Under the pieces are notes generated by a model. It made no database searches, was not told where the DNA came from, and worked only from the letters and a program-made list of their open reading frames with translations. From Treponema sp. (GTDB lineage: Bacteria; Spirochaetota; Spirochaetia; Treponematales; Treponemataceae): a stretch of 64,000 nt of DNA. The DNA is taken from positions 231,046 through 295,045 of the forward strand of contig JAEESZ010000003.1 in NCBI GenBank assembly GCA_016286535.1. The letters run 5' to 3'. Made by a program: the position numbers and the translations under genes. Of this stretch, positions 35,787 to 45,708 are shown one piece after another (position 1 is the first letter of the stretch; every line of letters begins with the position of its first letter).

Positions 35787-36572
35787 ATGAAAAAACTTAT
35801 CACAACAATTTCAACAATACTTATAGCCGCAGCCCTCTTCGCTCAGGGCCTGACCGGCTACGACATCATGAAAAAAGCAGATGAGGTTGCTGAACCAAAA
35901 ACCTCTTCTTCCACTGCAATTCTTACAATTCATTCTAAAAAAGGAAACGACAGGGTTCGCGAAGTAGTAATGAAGAGCAAGGATTTTGGTGATGTAGAAA
36001 AAAGCGTAATTGTTTTTTTGAGCCCAAAAGATGTTTCAGGAACCGGCTACCTGACTTTTGATTACAAAGAGGAAGATAAGGATTCTGACAACTGGCTTTA
36101 TATGCCTGCAATGAAAAAGACCCGTCGAATTGCTTCCAGCGGAAGTGAAGGCGAAGGCAGCTTTATGGGAACAGACTTTACCTACCAGGACATGGGAGAC
36201 CGCAGCCTTAACAAGTATGATTACAATCTGTTAGGCGAAGATAACATAGACGGAGTAGACTGCTACAAGGTTGAATGCATCAGCAAGGCAGGAACAGAAA
36301 AAGATCCCCGATACATCAGTTACATTGGTAAGGAAGATTTTATTCTTCGTAAATGCGAATTCTACGACCGCCAGGATCAGCTCCACCGCGTTCTCAACTG
36401 CACAGATTTTACAAAGATTAAAGGCTTTACAACAGCTCAGAAAATGAAAATGGAAAACGTTCAGACAGGTACCTGGTCACTCATTGAAAGCAAAAACATT
36501 CAGTACGATGAAGGGGATATTGATGATTCCCTCTTCTCTGTAGCAGCTCTTGAAAAAGGACGAATAAGATGA
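35787..36572 (+). CDS. LolA-like outer-membrane lipoprotein-sorting family protein
   Basis: The ATG at 35787 follows AAGGAG and gives a signal peptide MKKLITTISTILIAAALFAQ. The remaining 242 residues match the LolA-like family by YDIMKKADEV, KDSDNWLYMPAMKKTRRIASSG and SFMGTDFTYQDM. Such periplasmic proteins form an open barrel that carries a lipid or hydrophobic cargo and usually sit next to MMPL exporters, as here. It overlaps the next gene by 4 bases (ATGA). Confidence 0.85.
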   Translation: MKKLITTISTILIAAALFAQGLTGYDIMKKADEVAEPKTSSSTAILTIHSKKGNDRVREVVMKSKDFGDVEKSVIVFLSPKDVSGTGYLTFDYKEEDKDSDNWLYMPAMKKTRRIASSGSEGEGSFMGTDFTYQDMGDRSLNKYDYNLLGEDNIDGVDCYKVECISKAGTEKDPRYISYIGKEDFILRKCEFYDRQDQLHRVLNCTDFTKIKGFTTAQKMKMENVQTGTWSLIESKNIQYDEGDIDDSLFSVAALEKGRIR

Positions 36573-37786
36573 AAAAACTTTTTTTACTAATGCTGGGACT
36601 TCTGCTCTCAAGTCTGAGTCTGCTCACAGCAGAAGACGGAGTAGAATTTTCAGGAAGCATTGAAAGTATATGGGGCATCTGCGCTCCCTGGACAGACAAA
36701 GATACAAGTGCGGGCAAACTTAAATTAGGCACAACTAACTTTACCGGTAAAATTGATGCTTATTACGGAAAAAGTTCTGCCTGTGTCGAAGCAGCTTTTT
36801 CTTACGATGCAGCAGAGGCCCTGGCAGGAGGGAGTGGAAGCGGTAACCTTGGAGAAGGCTTTGACCTCTCTCTTGGAGAAGCCTGGATTGATTATACAGA
36901 CTCCTTCTGGGGACTCAGAATTGGCCGTCAAAAAGCTGTCTGGGGTAAGGCAGACGGCATCGATATTACAAATGTAATTTGTCCTTCCGACCTGTCCAGC
37001 CTTGCCGCAATGATTAGTGATGATTCAAAACTTGCCATTGATGCTGTCCGCCTTTCTTTAAACGGAAATCTCTTTACGGCTGACGCCTGGTGGATTCCGT
37101 TTTTTACACCAGCAGACCTTCCGGAAGGAAGCTTCAGCAGTTTTAATTATCCTGAAGCTGCCATCTGGAACGGGGAATACGCCTTAAGGCTTTCCGGATA
37201 TCTTTCTGCCCTGGACCTTTCTCTTTACGCCTTTTACGGCTGGGATGACAATCCTTTAGCAGACATATCAATGAAAGGAGACTATGAAAGAATGACAATG
37301 CTGGGTGCAGACGCCGCCCTTCCTCTTGGACAAACCGTTCTTCGCCTTGAAACTGCCTTCTTCCCTCAAAGATATTTCCAGAAAAGTCTTTATTCCGGAC
37401 TTGGAAGCCAGCAGCATAATCAGCTTTCTAGTCTTGCAGGAATTGACTGGATTTCAAATGGCTGGACAATCACTGCCCAGTATTACTGCGATTACGTTTT
37501 TGGAAATCTCGATTCTCTTAACCGCACACAAGCTTATGAACATGGGGCAAGTCTAAGTATCTCAAAATCGCTTGTAAACGAAACTCTGGAAGTTTCCTTT
37601 TCCGGCCTGATGGGTTTCAACGATTTTGACAGCATGCTTTCCCCTTCTGTAAACTACAGCATTTCAGACCAGATAAAAATCGGTATGTGCGCATACTTCT
37701 TCCTGCCTGGTCCGGACCGGGACGGAAAATACGGAGCTTACAAAGATTACAGCAGCTTCTGTCTTAATGCAAAATTTTCTTTCTAA
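36569..37786 (+). CDS. Outer-membrane beta-barrel protein of RND/LolA-like operon (DUF1302-like)
   Basis: This 405-residue protein has a signal peptide (MKKLFLLMLGLLLSSLSLLTAE) and a barrel-like body: SFWGLRIGRQKAVWGKADG (about residues 110-128) is typical of DUF1302/phosphate-porin-like barrels. It ends FCLNAKFSF with a C-terminal Phe for barrel assembly. Together with the exporter and the LolA-like carrier it forms a path from inner to outer membrane. Confidence 0.75.
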   Translation: MKKLFLLMLGLLLSSLSLLTAEDGVEFSGSIESIWGICAPWTDKDTSAGKLKLGTTNFTGKIDAYYGKSSACVEAAFSYDAAEALAGGSGSGNLGEGFDLSLGEAWIDYTDSFWGLRIGRQKAVWGKADGIDITNVICPSDLSSLAAMISDDSKLAIDAVRLSLNGNLFTADAWWIPFFTPADLPEGSFSSFNYPEAAIWNGEYALRLSGYLSALDLSLYAFYGWDDNPLADISMKGDYERMTMLGADAALPLGQTVLRLETAFFPQRYFQKSLYSGLGSQQHNQLSSLAGIDWISNGWTITAQYYCDYVFGNLDSLNRTQAYEHGASLSISKSLVNETLEVSFSGLMGFNDFDSMLSPSVNYSISDQIKIGMCAYFFLPGPDRDGKYGAYKDYSSFCLNAKFSF

Positions 37787-37788
37787 AA

Positions 37789-40257
37789 TTACTTACTGGT
37801 CAGGATTTCTGCGCCATCCAGGTTCAGGGATTCTGCCAGTATTGTAATTTCTGCTTTATGTTTTCCTTCTTTTAAATTACCGGAATAATAAAGAGCCTCT
37901 CTGTTTCCGGTTTTTCCAATTTTTACAGTGCCAGAATCTTTGCCGTCCAGAGTAACTTTTATGGCAGCTCCCTTTTCGCTGTTTCCTGTAAGAATAAAGG
38001 CTGAGCCGGAAAACTTCAGGGTAAAAGAACTTCCCGTCTGACCTTTTGAAACAGTTCTTTTATAACACTTAAAAGAATCCATAAGGGAGTGTTCCCAAGA
38101 TGTTTTAGCATCGTAGGTAAAGAGGGAATCAAGATTATCAAAGCGGGTGATGAAGTATTTTTCACCAAGAGGAGTAATTTTAAGATTTTTATAGCAGTTC
38201 TTTCTGTAGGCCGAATAAATTGCTGCTCTTCCGGCTCCCTGCAAAGAGACATATTTTCCCCCGTCAAGCTGGCCCAGTTCATAAGCACAAACTTTAACAT
38301 CGTCAATAGAAGCAGAAACTGTCATTCCTTCAAAAGAAAGAGAAAGTTTATGCCAGGCCTTCTTCCACTTATCATCCGCTCCTTTTAGATTTCCACTTTT
38401 TATTGCCTGACTGTTTCGCATAAGGCTCCATGTGCCGTCTGCCTGAAGCTTAAGCCAGATTCCATTTTTGCCGCTGTCCGGAAGATTGTAACGGCCGCCA
38501 ATTCCAATATAATTTTTTTCGGAGAGATCAGACGGGTCAAAGCGGCCTTCAATATGAACAGAGTAATTAAACCAGCGGTCATCACCAAGATTTGTAACCG
38601 GTTCCGGACTTGCTCCCCATTCGCGGGCCTTATTTTCCAAAAGGATTTTTTGCTGCAGGATTTTCTGACCATCCTCTTCTATAACTTCAAAAGCACCTCC
38701 TTCATCGGTGGTGTAAAGTGGAGCCCCGCCACGTGAGGAAAGAAAGTTCTCAGCTTTGTCAGAATAAGAAAAATCATCTTCGTAAGGAAGCTTCAAAACC
38801 TCATCATCTTTTCTGGCCACTGAGGAAAGAGCAAGCGCCTCTTCAAGCGGATTTATATCTATTGTAGAAAGTGTAACAATTGAATTTGGCTTTATGGTAA
38901 TTTTACAGAGCTTATCCTTAATTTTTACAGGCGATTTTTTAAGAGTATCAGATTTTTTCCAGCTGGTCGTTTCGTAAAGCCAGAGTTTTTTATCATCATT
39001 TTTTAGTTCAAAAGTATATTCAATAGGATTTTCTGTCGTATTTGTGATTACGCTGGACCAGTCACCACCTTTTGGATCGCAGGCAGAAAGACAGGAATAT
39101 CTTGCTCCACCAAGTGCGTGTCCATCTCCAGCTGCATGACCGTCTGCAAAAGAAGCCTGGTCAAGCATAAGCCAGCCGCGTTTGATAAAGCGGGAAAAAT
39201 GAAGGGTCATAAAAAAGCCCGGGTCAAGTTCGTAGTAACCGCTCCATGGCGTCTGGGCAGAAATCAACTGTTTATGACAATAGGTAACTCCATCATAATA
39301 AGCTGCAACTACCGGCTGGAATTCGTAGAGAGTCATCTTACCTGCTGCATACATGGTAATTACACGGTTGGCTACATCAAGTACTCCATTGAGTCCGTTC
39401 AGGCCAGAACCATTTCCATCATAGTGGGATATGCTTTTTGCATAACCCATTGGAGAAGAACCTTCCGACATCCAGACTTCCTTTCCTTCTTCGCGAAAAG
39501 CCTTGACGGTTTCATTTGACCAGTAAGTATAGTGACTTCCAATAACATCAACCGCATCAAAGACTTCTTTGTTATCTGCCATCAGCTTTGCCTGATTCCA
39601 GGTGCAGACTTCATCTCCTGCAACAATTTTAATTTTTGAAAAATCGTAAGGAGCCTTGCTGTCGGCTTTAAGATGCTTTGAAAGATAGATTATCCAGTCG
39701 GGATCCCAGCCTCGTTCATTTTGGGTGGCACTTACAAAATCAAACTTAAGGCCAAAAGTTTCGTAAGCCCTGACAAGATTTTCGCGGTACCATAAATAGC
39801 GGTTTTCGTAGATTTTTTCTTTAGGTAAGTCAGTTCCGTCAGCAAGTCCGCCTTCACCCATACCACCCTCAGCCAGCCCGCCCTCTTTTTCTATCCAGAG
39901 AGGTTCGCCCCACCAGAGCATATCAAGAGTAAGATTCGGATTAATTTTTTTTGCATCGGCAGCAAGAACAAAACCTGCTCCGCGAGTTACATCAGCCTCT
40001 TCGAAAGGACTTCGCATAGTACAAGGTTCAGTTCCGGAAGAAGAGTTGATATCAGCTCCCATTTCAATTTTAAGGTGCTGAACTCCACAGCCTTTATCTC
40101 CAAAAATAAGCTGCAGAAGTTCCTGATACTGTTTTGGATTCTGACTCTTGTAATCGAGCAAAAGACGGGATGAATTATTTCCACTAACCATGCCCATTCC
40201 CCGCCAGCGCTGATTTTCTTTTACTGTATGATTTTTTGTATCGATTGTTACATTCAT
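37789..40257 (-). CDS. GH59-like glycoside hydrolase (galactosylceramidase-type)
   Basis: This 822-residue protein has a family GH59-like catalytic barrel. QNERG at 179-183 gives the acid/base E181, and WMSEGSSP near 262-269 gives the nucleophile E265. These are spaced like the paired glutamates of galactocerebrosidase. A beta-sandwich/lectin-like region follows (about 450-700), and a galactose-binding-like module ends the protein (TSWEHSLMDSFKCYKR onward). No signal peptide is seen, so it would act in the cytoplasm unless a start has been missed. An EGG-rich insert (residues 124-141) is odd. Substrate is probably a beta-galactoside. Confidence 0.8.
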   Translation of the reverse strand: MNVTIDTKNHTVKENQRWRGMGMVSGNNSSRLLLDYKSQNPKQYQELLQLIFGDKGCGVQHLKIEMGADINSSSGTEPCTMRSPFEEADVTRGAGFVLAADAKKINPNLTLDMLWWGEPLWIEKEGGLAEGGMGEGGLADGTDLPKEKIYENRYLWYRENLVRAYETFGLKFDFVSATQNERGWDPDWIIYLSKHLKADSKAPYDFSKIKIVAGDEVCTWNQAKLMADNKEVFDAVDVIGSHYTYWSNETVKAFREEGKEVWMSEGSSPMGYAKSISHYDGNGSGLNGLNGVLDVANRVITMYAAGKMTLYEFQPVVAAYYDGVTYCHKQLISAQTPWSGYYELDPGFFMTLHFSRFIKRGWLMLDQASFADGHAAGDGHALGGARYSCLSACDPKGGDWSSVITNTTENPIEYTFELKNDDKKLWLYETTSWKKSDTLKKSPVKIKDKLCKITIKPNSIVTLSTIDINPLEEALALSSVARKDDEVLKLPYEDDFSYSDKAENFLSSRGGAPLYTTDEGGAFEVIEEDGQKILQQKILLENKAREWGASPEPVTNLGDDRWFNYSVHIEGRFDPSDLSEKNYIGIGGRYNLPDSGKNGIWLKLQADGTWSLMRNSQAIKSGNLKGADDKWKKAWHKLSLSFEGMTVSASIDDVKVCAYELGQLDGGKYVSLQGAGRAAIYSAYRKNCYKNLKITPLGEKYFITRFDNLDSLFTYDAKTSWEHSLMDSFKCYKRTVSKGQTGSSFTLKFSGSAFILTGNSEKGAAIKVTLDGKDSGTVKIGKTGNREALYYSGNLKEGKHKAEITILAESLNLDGAEILTSK

Positions 40258-40364
40258 TTTGAGTGCCTCCCTTGTAAGATTAGATTATGAATATTCTATT
40301 CCTTTAATTTTATTGTTCAATCTGAAATTTTTGTCATAATATTAAAATATTAGCGCACAGAAAT

Positions 40365-40772
40365 TCACTGCTTCTTCCATCGGCCAGGAGAAATTCCTTC
40401 ATGGGCTTTAAAAACAATCCCAAAATAATTTTTGTCGTTATAACCAACGGCCTGCCCTACCTGGGCAACCGTCATATCCGTATTTTCTAAAAGACTTTTA
40501 GCTTGCGAAATACGCTTTTTTGAAAGAAACTCCAGAGGCTGATATTCATGACTAATTCCGGGAGGCATGTAAAGCAAATCATTTTTCTTCATGATTACAG
40601 TTTTGCCCTGACACTTGAAAATTCCCTGCCCGTCAATTGTAAAAAGAAACTGATGGGAAGCAAGACCTTTATCTCTTACAATATGATATTCCGGATCTGT
40701 CTGACCAATTCCTGTAAGATAAAATGGCAGAGTCTTCTCGCTTGTTATGACTGGATATATGGATTTTAGCAT
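40365..40772 (-). pseudogene. AraC-family regulator with internal deletion
   Basis: The open frame is about 135 residues, half the usual 270-290. It joins a cupin-like start (FYLTGIGQ...DLLYMPPGISHEYQP, residues 1-75) straight to the second half of the DNA-binding domain (PLEFLSKKRISQAKSLL, then VGQAVGYNDKNYFGIVFKAH and SPGRW). The linker and first HTH are missing. The junction near HEYQPLEF suggests an in-frame deletion of about 130-150 codons. It lies upstream of the GH59 gene, which it probably once controlled. It could still be expressed but should not bind DNA normally. Confidence 0.7.
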
Positions 40773-40881
40773 TAGTAAATTATAACAAATTTTCAATTAA
40801 ATATAAGGATAAAATCTGTCAGGATCTTAATTAAAATTTATCAGCGTGTGTTAGTTGCAAATAACCTTTTTTAGTGATATT

Positions 40882-40939
40882 GTTAGTTATTACTAATTTT
40901 TTTGTTAGTAATTACTAATAGATGTTAGTAATTACTAAC
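40882..40939 (+). promoter_or_regulatory. Three tandem GTTAGT-N4-ACTAA(C/T) operators
   Basis: Copies lie at 40882-40897, 40904-40919 and 40924-40939, the last two only 20 bases apart. They have the same 6-4-6 architecture as the sites before flavodoxin, eno and feoA. Immediately downstream is a strong ribosome site and ATG (40956) that opens only nine codons. Confidence 0.75.
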
Positions 40940-40955
40940 TTAAAAGGAGCCTGAT

Positions 40956-40985
40956 ATGACAGACGGAAGTAAAAAAATTCTTTAG
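40956..40985 (+). pseudogene. Nine-codon ORF behind triple operator, probable gene remnant
   Basis: ATG 40956 follows AAAGGAGCCTGAT, identical in ribosome site and spacing to the malY start at 16945. The peptide MTDGSKKIL ends at TAG 40983-40985, where it runs into the 3' end of the convergent gpmA. A regulated promoter with nothing behind it suggests a deleted gene, or a deliberately short leader peptide. Confidence 0.45.
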
Positions 40986-41728
40986 GGAGTAGTTGCAGGT
41001 CTTGCAGCTGCATTCATTTTTGCAGCAATTGCTTCCTGATCTCCAAGGTAGTAGTGTTTGATTACCTTGAAGTTGTCATCGAACTCGTAAACAAGTGGAG
41101 TTGCAGTTGGAATATTTATTTCAAGGATTTCTTCAGGGGTCAGATTATCAAGATACTTTACCAGAGCGCGAAGGCTGTTTCCGTGAGCTGCGATAATAAC
41201 GCGTTTTCCGGCTTTCATCTGTGGTTTAATTTCTTCAAGGAAATATGGAATTACGCGGGCAATTGTAGTCTCAAGACTTTCGTTTTGTGGAAGGAAGCTT
41301 GGATCTACCTCGCGGTACATTTCCTGTTTTTTTGCAGAGCGTGGGTCATCATCTGCCAGTACCGGTGGTTTTACGTCAAAAGAACGTCGCCAGATTTTTA
41401 CCTGATCCTCACCAAATTTTTCTGCAGCTTCAGCCTTATTCTTTCCCTGAAGACCTCCGTAATGACGTTCATTAAGTTTCCAGCTTTTTATTACCGGAAG
41501 CCATTCCCTGTCCATTTCGCAGAGAATTCCGTTAAGAGTATGAATTGCACGTTTTAAATATGATGTATAACAGATATCAAAATCGTAGCCTTCCTGCTTT
41601 AAAAGTTTTCCTGCGGCAGAGGCCTCTTCCCTACCCTTGTCAGAAAGTTCAACATCTGTCCAGCCAGTAAAAAGATTAAGTTTATTCCATTCACTTTCGC
41701 CATGGCGTACCAGAACAAGTTTCATCAT
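40982..41728 (-). CDS. gpmA: Phosphoglycerate mutase, 2,3-bisphosphoglycerate-dependent
   Basis: This 248-residue glycolytic enzyme interconverts 3- and 2-phosphoglycerate. [10 protein letters not shown] (residues 5-14) holds the phospho-accepting His, [13 protein letters not shown] and [14 protein letters not shown] follow, and the second catalytic His is in [10 protein letters not shown] near 183. Length is typical. The promoter faces flavodoxin with two GTTAGT-N4-ACTAAC operators between, so this housekeeping enzyme seems to share the putative iron-responsive control. Confidence 0.97.
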   Translation of the reverse strand: MMKLVLVRHGESEWNKLNLFTGWTDVELSDKGREEASAAGKLLKQEGYDFDICYTSYLKRAIHTLNGILCEMDREWLPVIKSWKLNERHYGGLQGKNKAEAAEKFGEDQVKIWRRSFDVKPPVLADDDPRSAKKQEMYREVDPSFLPQNESLETTIARVIPYFLEEIKPQMKAGKRVIIAAHGNSLRALVKYLDNLTPEEILEINIPTATPLVYEFDDNFKVIKHYYLGDQEAIAAKMNAAARPATTP

Positions 41729-41773
41729 AATAATCTCCTTTCAAAAATGCCATAAATCTTCTTTTTAAATTGT

Positions 41774-41833
41774 GTTAGTATTGACTAACTTTTAAACATA
41801 GTATAAATTTCTTTTTGGTTAGTCAATACTAAC
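41774..41833. promoter_or_regulatory. Two GTTAGT-N4-ACTAAC operators between gpmA and flavodoxin
   Basis: Perfect dyads with a 4-base spacer lie at 41774-41789 (spacer ATTG) and 41818-41833 (spacer CAAT), 44 bases apart, one close to each divergent start codon. One is the exact reverse complement of the other. Confidence 0.8.
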
Positions 41834-41860
41834 ACTAAAATAATATTAAGAGGTTTATAT

Positions 41861-42280
41861 ATGAAAGTAGCTGTAATATACGCCAGTACAACTGGTAATA
41901 CAGAAGCAATGGCAAATGCAATCAACGAAGCAGTACAGGCTTCTGGTGCAGAAGTAATTTTTGGAACTGCAGACAGTGCAGATAAAGCAGATGTTACAGG
42001 CTGTGACGTAATTCTTCTTGGAAGTCCTGCAATGGGTGATGAAGTTCTTGAAGACTCAATGGAAGAATTCTATACAGGAATTGAAGCTTCCCTCAGCGGA
42101 AAGAAAGTTGGAATCTTTGGTTCTTATGACTGGGGAGACGGACAGTGGCTGCGTGACTGGACCGACCGTCTTAACAATGCTGGGGCAGTAAGCGCCGCAG
42201 AAGCCCTTATGGTTCATCTTACTCCGGAAGATGCAGATGTAGAAAAATGTAAGGAATGGGCTGCAGCTGCAATAAAATAA
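41861..42280 (+). CDS. Flavodoxin
   Basis: This 139-residue FMN electron carrier replaces ferredoxin when iron is short. The FMN phosphate loop is YASTTGNTEAMA (residues 6-17), the first aromatic-loop region is GSPAMGDEVL near 66, and the second is GSYDWGDGQWL near 88. It is divergent from gpmA behind a GTTAGT-N4-ACTAAC site and its stop overlaps the start of the DUF3793 gene by one base. This fits iron control. Confidence 0.95.
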   Translation: MKVAVIYASTTGNTEAMANAINEAVQASGAEVIFGTADSADKADVTGCDVILLGSPAMGDEVLEDSMEEFYTGIEASLSGKKVGIFGSYDWGDGQWLRDWTDRLNNAGAVSAAEALMVHLTPEDADVEKCKEWAAAAIK

Positions 42281-42849
42281 TGAGTTTTGATCAGATTATA
42301 ATTAATTCATGCTCACCAACCTTTTGTAATATCAAGCCGGCAAATATTTTTTTTGTAAAGAAGGAAAACTTTTCGCAAAGGGAATTTGAAGTCTGGAAAG
42401 AAGCTTTTCGTAAAGAAGGACTTGAGGCAATTGCAAGTCAGATTTCAGAAAGTTCGACAGCCATTCTTATTCTCAATATTTGCTGGGTAAAAGATATTTT
42501 GTCAGACTTACAGGTTCTGACATACTTATCAAAAAAAGGTTATAAAAACATCTCTCTGCAATCCTTTATAGGGGAATTATTTATCCGGATGAAAAAACAG
42601 GAAAGTTTTCCTCACGAAGTTGGAGTAATTCTTGGATACCCCGTAGAAGATGTGATTGAATTCGAAAGACAGGCCGGCCACAACTGCAAATACTGTGGCT
42701 GCTGGAAAAGCTATTCTGATGTTGAAAAGGCAAAAAAGTGTCACTGCAGATTTTCTGAATGCAGAAAACTTTGCAGAAAATGGTACGAGGAAGGCTTTTC
42801 TATAAATCAGATTATTACAAAATATCAAACCTTAAAAACCGTTGCCTAA
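42280..42849 (+). CDS. DUF3793 family protein
   Basis: The start at 42280 (MSFDQIIINSCSPTF) shares a base with the flavodoxin stop (TAATG), and an upstream in-frame start would lie inside flavodoxin. The protein is about 189 residues. CSPTF, the central VGVILGYPVEDVIEFE and YCGCWKSYSD with a Cys-rich end (CHCRFSECRKLCRKWY) are the DUF3793 hallmarks. The function is unknown. In anaerobes the family is often next to flavodoxin and iron genes, as here, and the cysteines suggest metal or iron-sulfur binding. Confidence 0.85.
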   Translation: MSFDQIIINSCSPTFCNIKPANIFFVKKENFSQREFEVWKEAFRKEGLEAIASQISESSTAILILNICWVKDILSDLQVLTYLSKKGYKNISLQSFIGELFIRMKKQESFPHEVGVILGYPVEDVIEFERQAGHNCKYCGCWKSYSDVEKAKKCHCRFSECRKLCRKWYEEGFSINQIITKYQTLKTVA

Positions 42850-42855
42850 AAAAAG

Positions 42856-42960
42856 CCGCCCAAAATCAACGACTTCGGGCGGATATAATTGAGGGTTTAA
42901 TACAAACCCTCAAAACGTCGAAGTCAAGGCTTTAAGCGTGAGCGTGCCTTGACTCGACGT
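42856..42960. repeat. Cluster of three stem-loops between DUF3793 and eno
   Basis: CCGCCC (42856) pairs with GGGCGG (42877). GAGGGTTT (42891) pairs with AAACCCTC (42904). ACGTCGAAGTCAAGGC (42915) pairs with GCCTTGACTCGACGT (42946-42960) with one bulge. The first lies 7 bases past the DUF3793 stop and may act as terminator, although no T-run follows. Confidence 0.7.
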
Positions 42961-43007
42961 ATAGGACTTAAAAATCTTTAGAGTGTTTTATCTTAATATG
43001 ATGGTAA

Positions 43008-43072
43008 AGCTAAAAAATGCTTCCGCATTTTTTTTAACGCTTTGCTATCTAACAACGCCCGCCAGCGGGCTC
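43008..43072. repeat. Intergenic repeat family 2, copy 1 (abuts eno stop)
   Basis: The sequence starts AGCTAAAAAATGCTTCCGCA, continues with a T-run and AACGCT, and ends CCGCCAGCGGGC. A near-identical 70-base unit lies at 48271-48341 beside the feoB stop. Read on the minus strand, each gives a GC hairpin and then an A/T-rich hairpin just after a stop codon, so it may work as a terminator. Confidence 0.8.
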
Positions 43073-44398
<1,326 letters not shown>

Positions 44399-44407
44399 TT
44401 ATATAAA

Positions 44408-44423
44408 GTTAGCTTTGACTAAC
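44408..44423. promoter_or_regulatory. GTTAGC-TTTG-ACTAAC operator at eno
   Basis: This is the same 6-4-6 dyad as before flavodoxin and feoA, with one mismatch. It lies between eno and the divergent HXXEE-protein gene. Confidence 0.7.
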
Positions 44424-44480
44424 TTCTATAAAAAGTATATATTATCAGTGAAAAAATGAAAAGGGGGAACAGGAAGTCTT

Positions 44481-45008
44481 ATGAAAGAATACGTCTGGCT
44501 TTTTCCAATAATTTTTATGTTTCATGACATGGAAGAAATAATCGGCTTTAAATACTTTTTACGACAGAACACCGCAGAACTCCAGCAGCGCTTTCCTTTT
44601 ATCCTCCGCCGCTACAAGGATTTTTCTACAGAAGGCTTTGCTCTTGCCGTTTACGAAGAACTCATTTTGTGCATCGCAATCTCGACTCTCGCATATTTTA
44701 TAGACCGCAATTTTCTCTGGTACATCTGGCTGGGGGCTTTCCTGGGCTGCGACCTTCACTTTTTCATTCATCTGATTCAGGTAAGCATTTACCGCCGCTA
44801 TATTCCGGCCTGCATCACAAGTTTAATCTGCCTGCCAGTAAACACTCTGATAATCTGCAAGTGCCTTTTGTGCATTGAAGATTCTGTGCTCTTTGCCGGA
44901 GCCTTTATGGTACTCGGTGCAATCCTTGTTTTTGTAAATATTTTTATTGCGCAAAAGCTGATGGGCTGGTTTACCAGAAAAATTGACCAAAAAAATAATT
45001 ATGTTTAA
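44481..45008 (+). CDS. HXXEE-domain membrane protein
   Basis: This 175-residue integral membrane protein has about five hydrophobic segments. HDMEE at residues 15-19 gives the family its name and lies in the first membrane helix. A second buried acidic/His pattern (YEEL near 55, HFFIH near 95) could complete a metal site. The function of the family is unknown. It is divergent from eno and ends in a 4-base overlap with the convergent GNAT gene. Confidence 0.8.
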   Translation: MKEYVWLFPIIFMFHDMEEIIGFKYFLRQNTAELQQRFPFILRRYKDFSTEGFALAVYEELILCIAISTLAYFIDRNFLWYIWLGAFLGCDLHFFIHLIQVSIYRRYIPACITSLICLPVNTLIICKCLLCIEDSVLFAGAFMVLGAILVFVNIFIAQKLMGWFTRKIDQKNNYV

Positions 45009-45499
45009 ATTTTCTTCTCCCTCAATTCAAATCGCCCTTTGCGCCAGTTTGCATAACCGACTACTGTATAACCGGCTTTGTCATAAAGTTTTTGGGAATA
45101 AGGATTTTCTGTAAAGCAATCAAGGCGAATGGAATCATAACCTGCCGTTCTACAAAAATTTTCAATGTATTCCATTGTCTTTGTGGCAATTCCCTGATTC
45201 TGGAATTTTGGGTTTACACATAGTCTGTGGATTACGCAAAACTTAGCTTTGGGCCATTGCCAGTTTCCGTTTTTATATTCTTCATCGCAATCTTCGCTTA
45301 AAACAAAACAGACTGCAATGTCGTTTCCTTCTTTGCCTATAAACATCTGATTTTTTGAAATGTCTTCAGCGAGAATTTCCTTGTCGGGATATATTTCGTC
45401 CCACTGGTGAATTCCAGCGTTTTCCATAGTTATTATGGCATCTGAAAAAAGAGAGAAAATCTGATCCAATTGATTTATTTCTGCTTTAGAGTATTCCAT
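45005..45499 (-). CDS. GNAT-family N-acetyltransferase
   Basis: This is a 164-residue acetyl-CoA-dependent acetyltransferase. Motif A, VNPKFQNQGIATKTMEYIE (about 101-119), contains the acetyl-CoA pyrophosphate loop Q-x-x-G-I-A. RLDCFTENPYSQKLYDKAGY (about 130-149) is the conserved C-terminal motif B. The substrate cannot be inferred; there is no operon partner. Confidence 0.88.
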   Translation of the reverse strand: MEYSKAEINQLDQIFSLFSDAIITMENAGIHQWDEIYPDKEILAEDISKNQMFIGKEGNDIAVCFVLSEDCDEEYKNGNWQWPKAKFCVIHRLCVNPKFQNQGIATKTMEYIENFCRTAGYDSIRLDCFTENPYSQKLYDKAGYTVVGYANWRKGRFELREKKI

Positions 45500-45582
45500 A
45501 TTTAAATTCTAGGATAACATACTCTTAAGAAAAATCTCAACCCTAAGTTAGTCTTAAAAACGGTGTCAACAAGAAAGTGACA

Positions 45583-45702
45583 GAAACAACAAAAAAATTC
45601 GACAAAACAGTCTTGCTGCCATAAGGGAGATTTTGAAAAATGATGAGTGGTGAAATCTGGTGGGTAGATTTTCAAGAACCTCGGGGCAGCACTCCTGCGT
45701 AA
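45583..45702 (+). pseudogene. Decayed copy of the HTH-antitoxin/MazF toxin junction
   Basis: Reading frames here encode KIRQNSLAAIREILKNDEW followed by a stop, and, overlapping it, an ATG at 45640 giving MMSGEIWWVDFQEPRGSTPA before TAA 45700. The same two overlapping ends occur in the intact pair at 47130-47250 (LAAVREILKNDEW; MMNGEIWWVDFQEPRGSTPA). Only about 120 bases survive, just downstream of mntP, so this is a fragment of a duplicated toxin-antitoxin locus. Confidence 0.85.
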
Positions 45703-45708
45703 GAATTA

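Noticed and set aside
44559..44771. Open frame antisense to the HXXEE gene
   Set aside because: Shadow frame; the plus-strand protein has a clear family motif and membrane segments.
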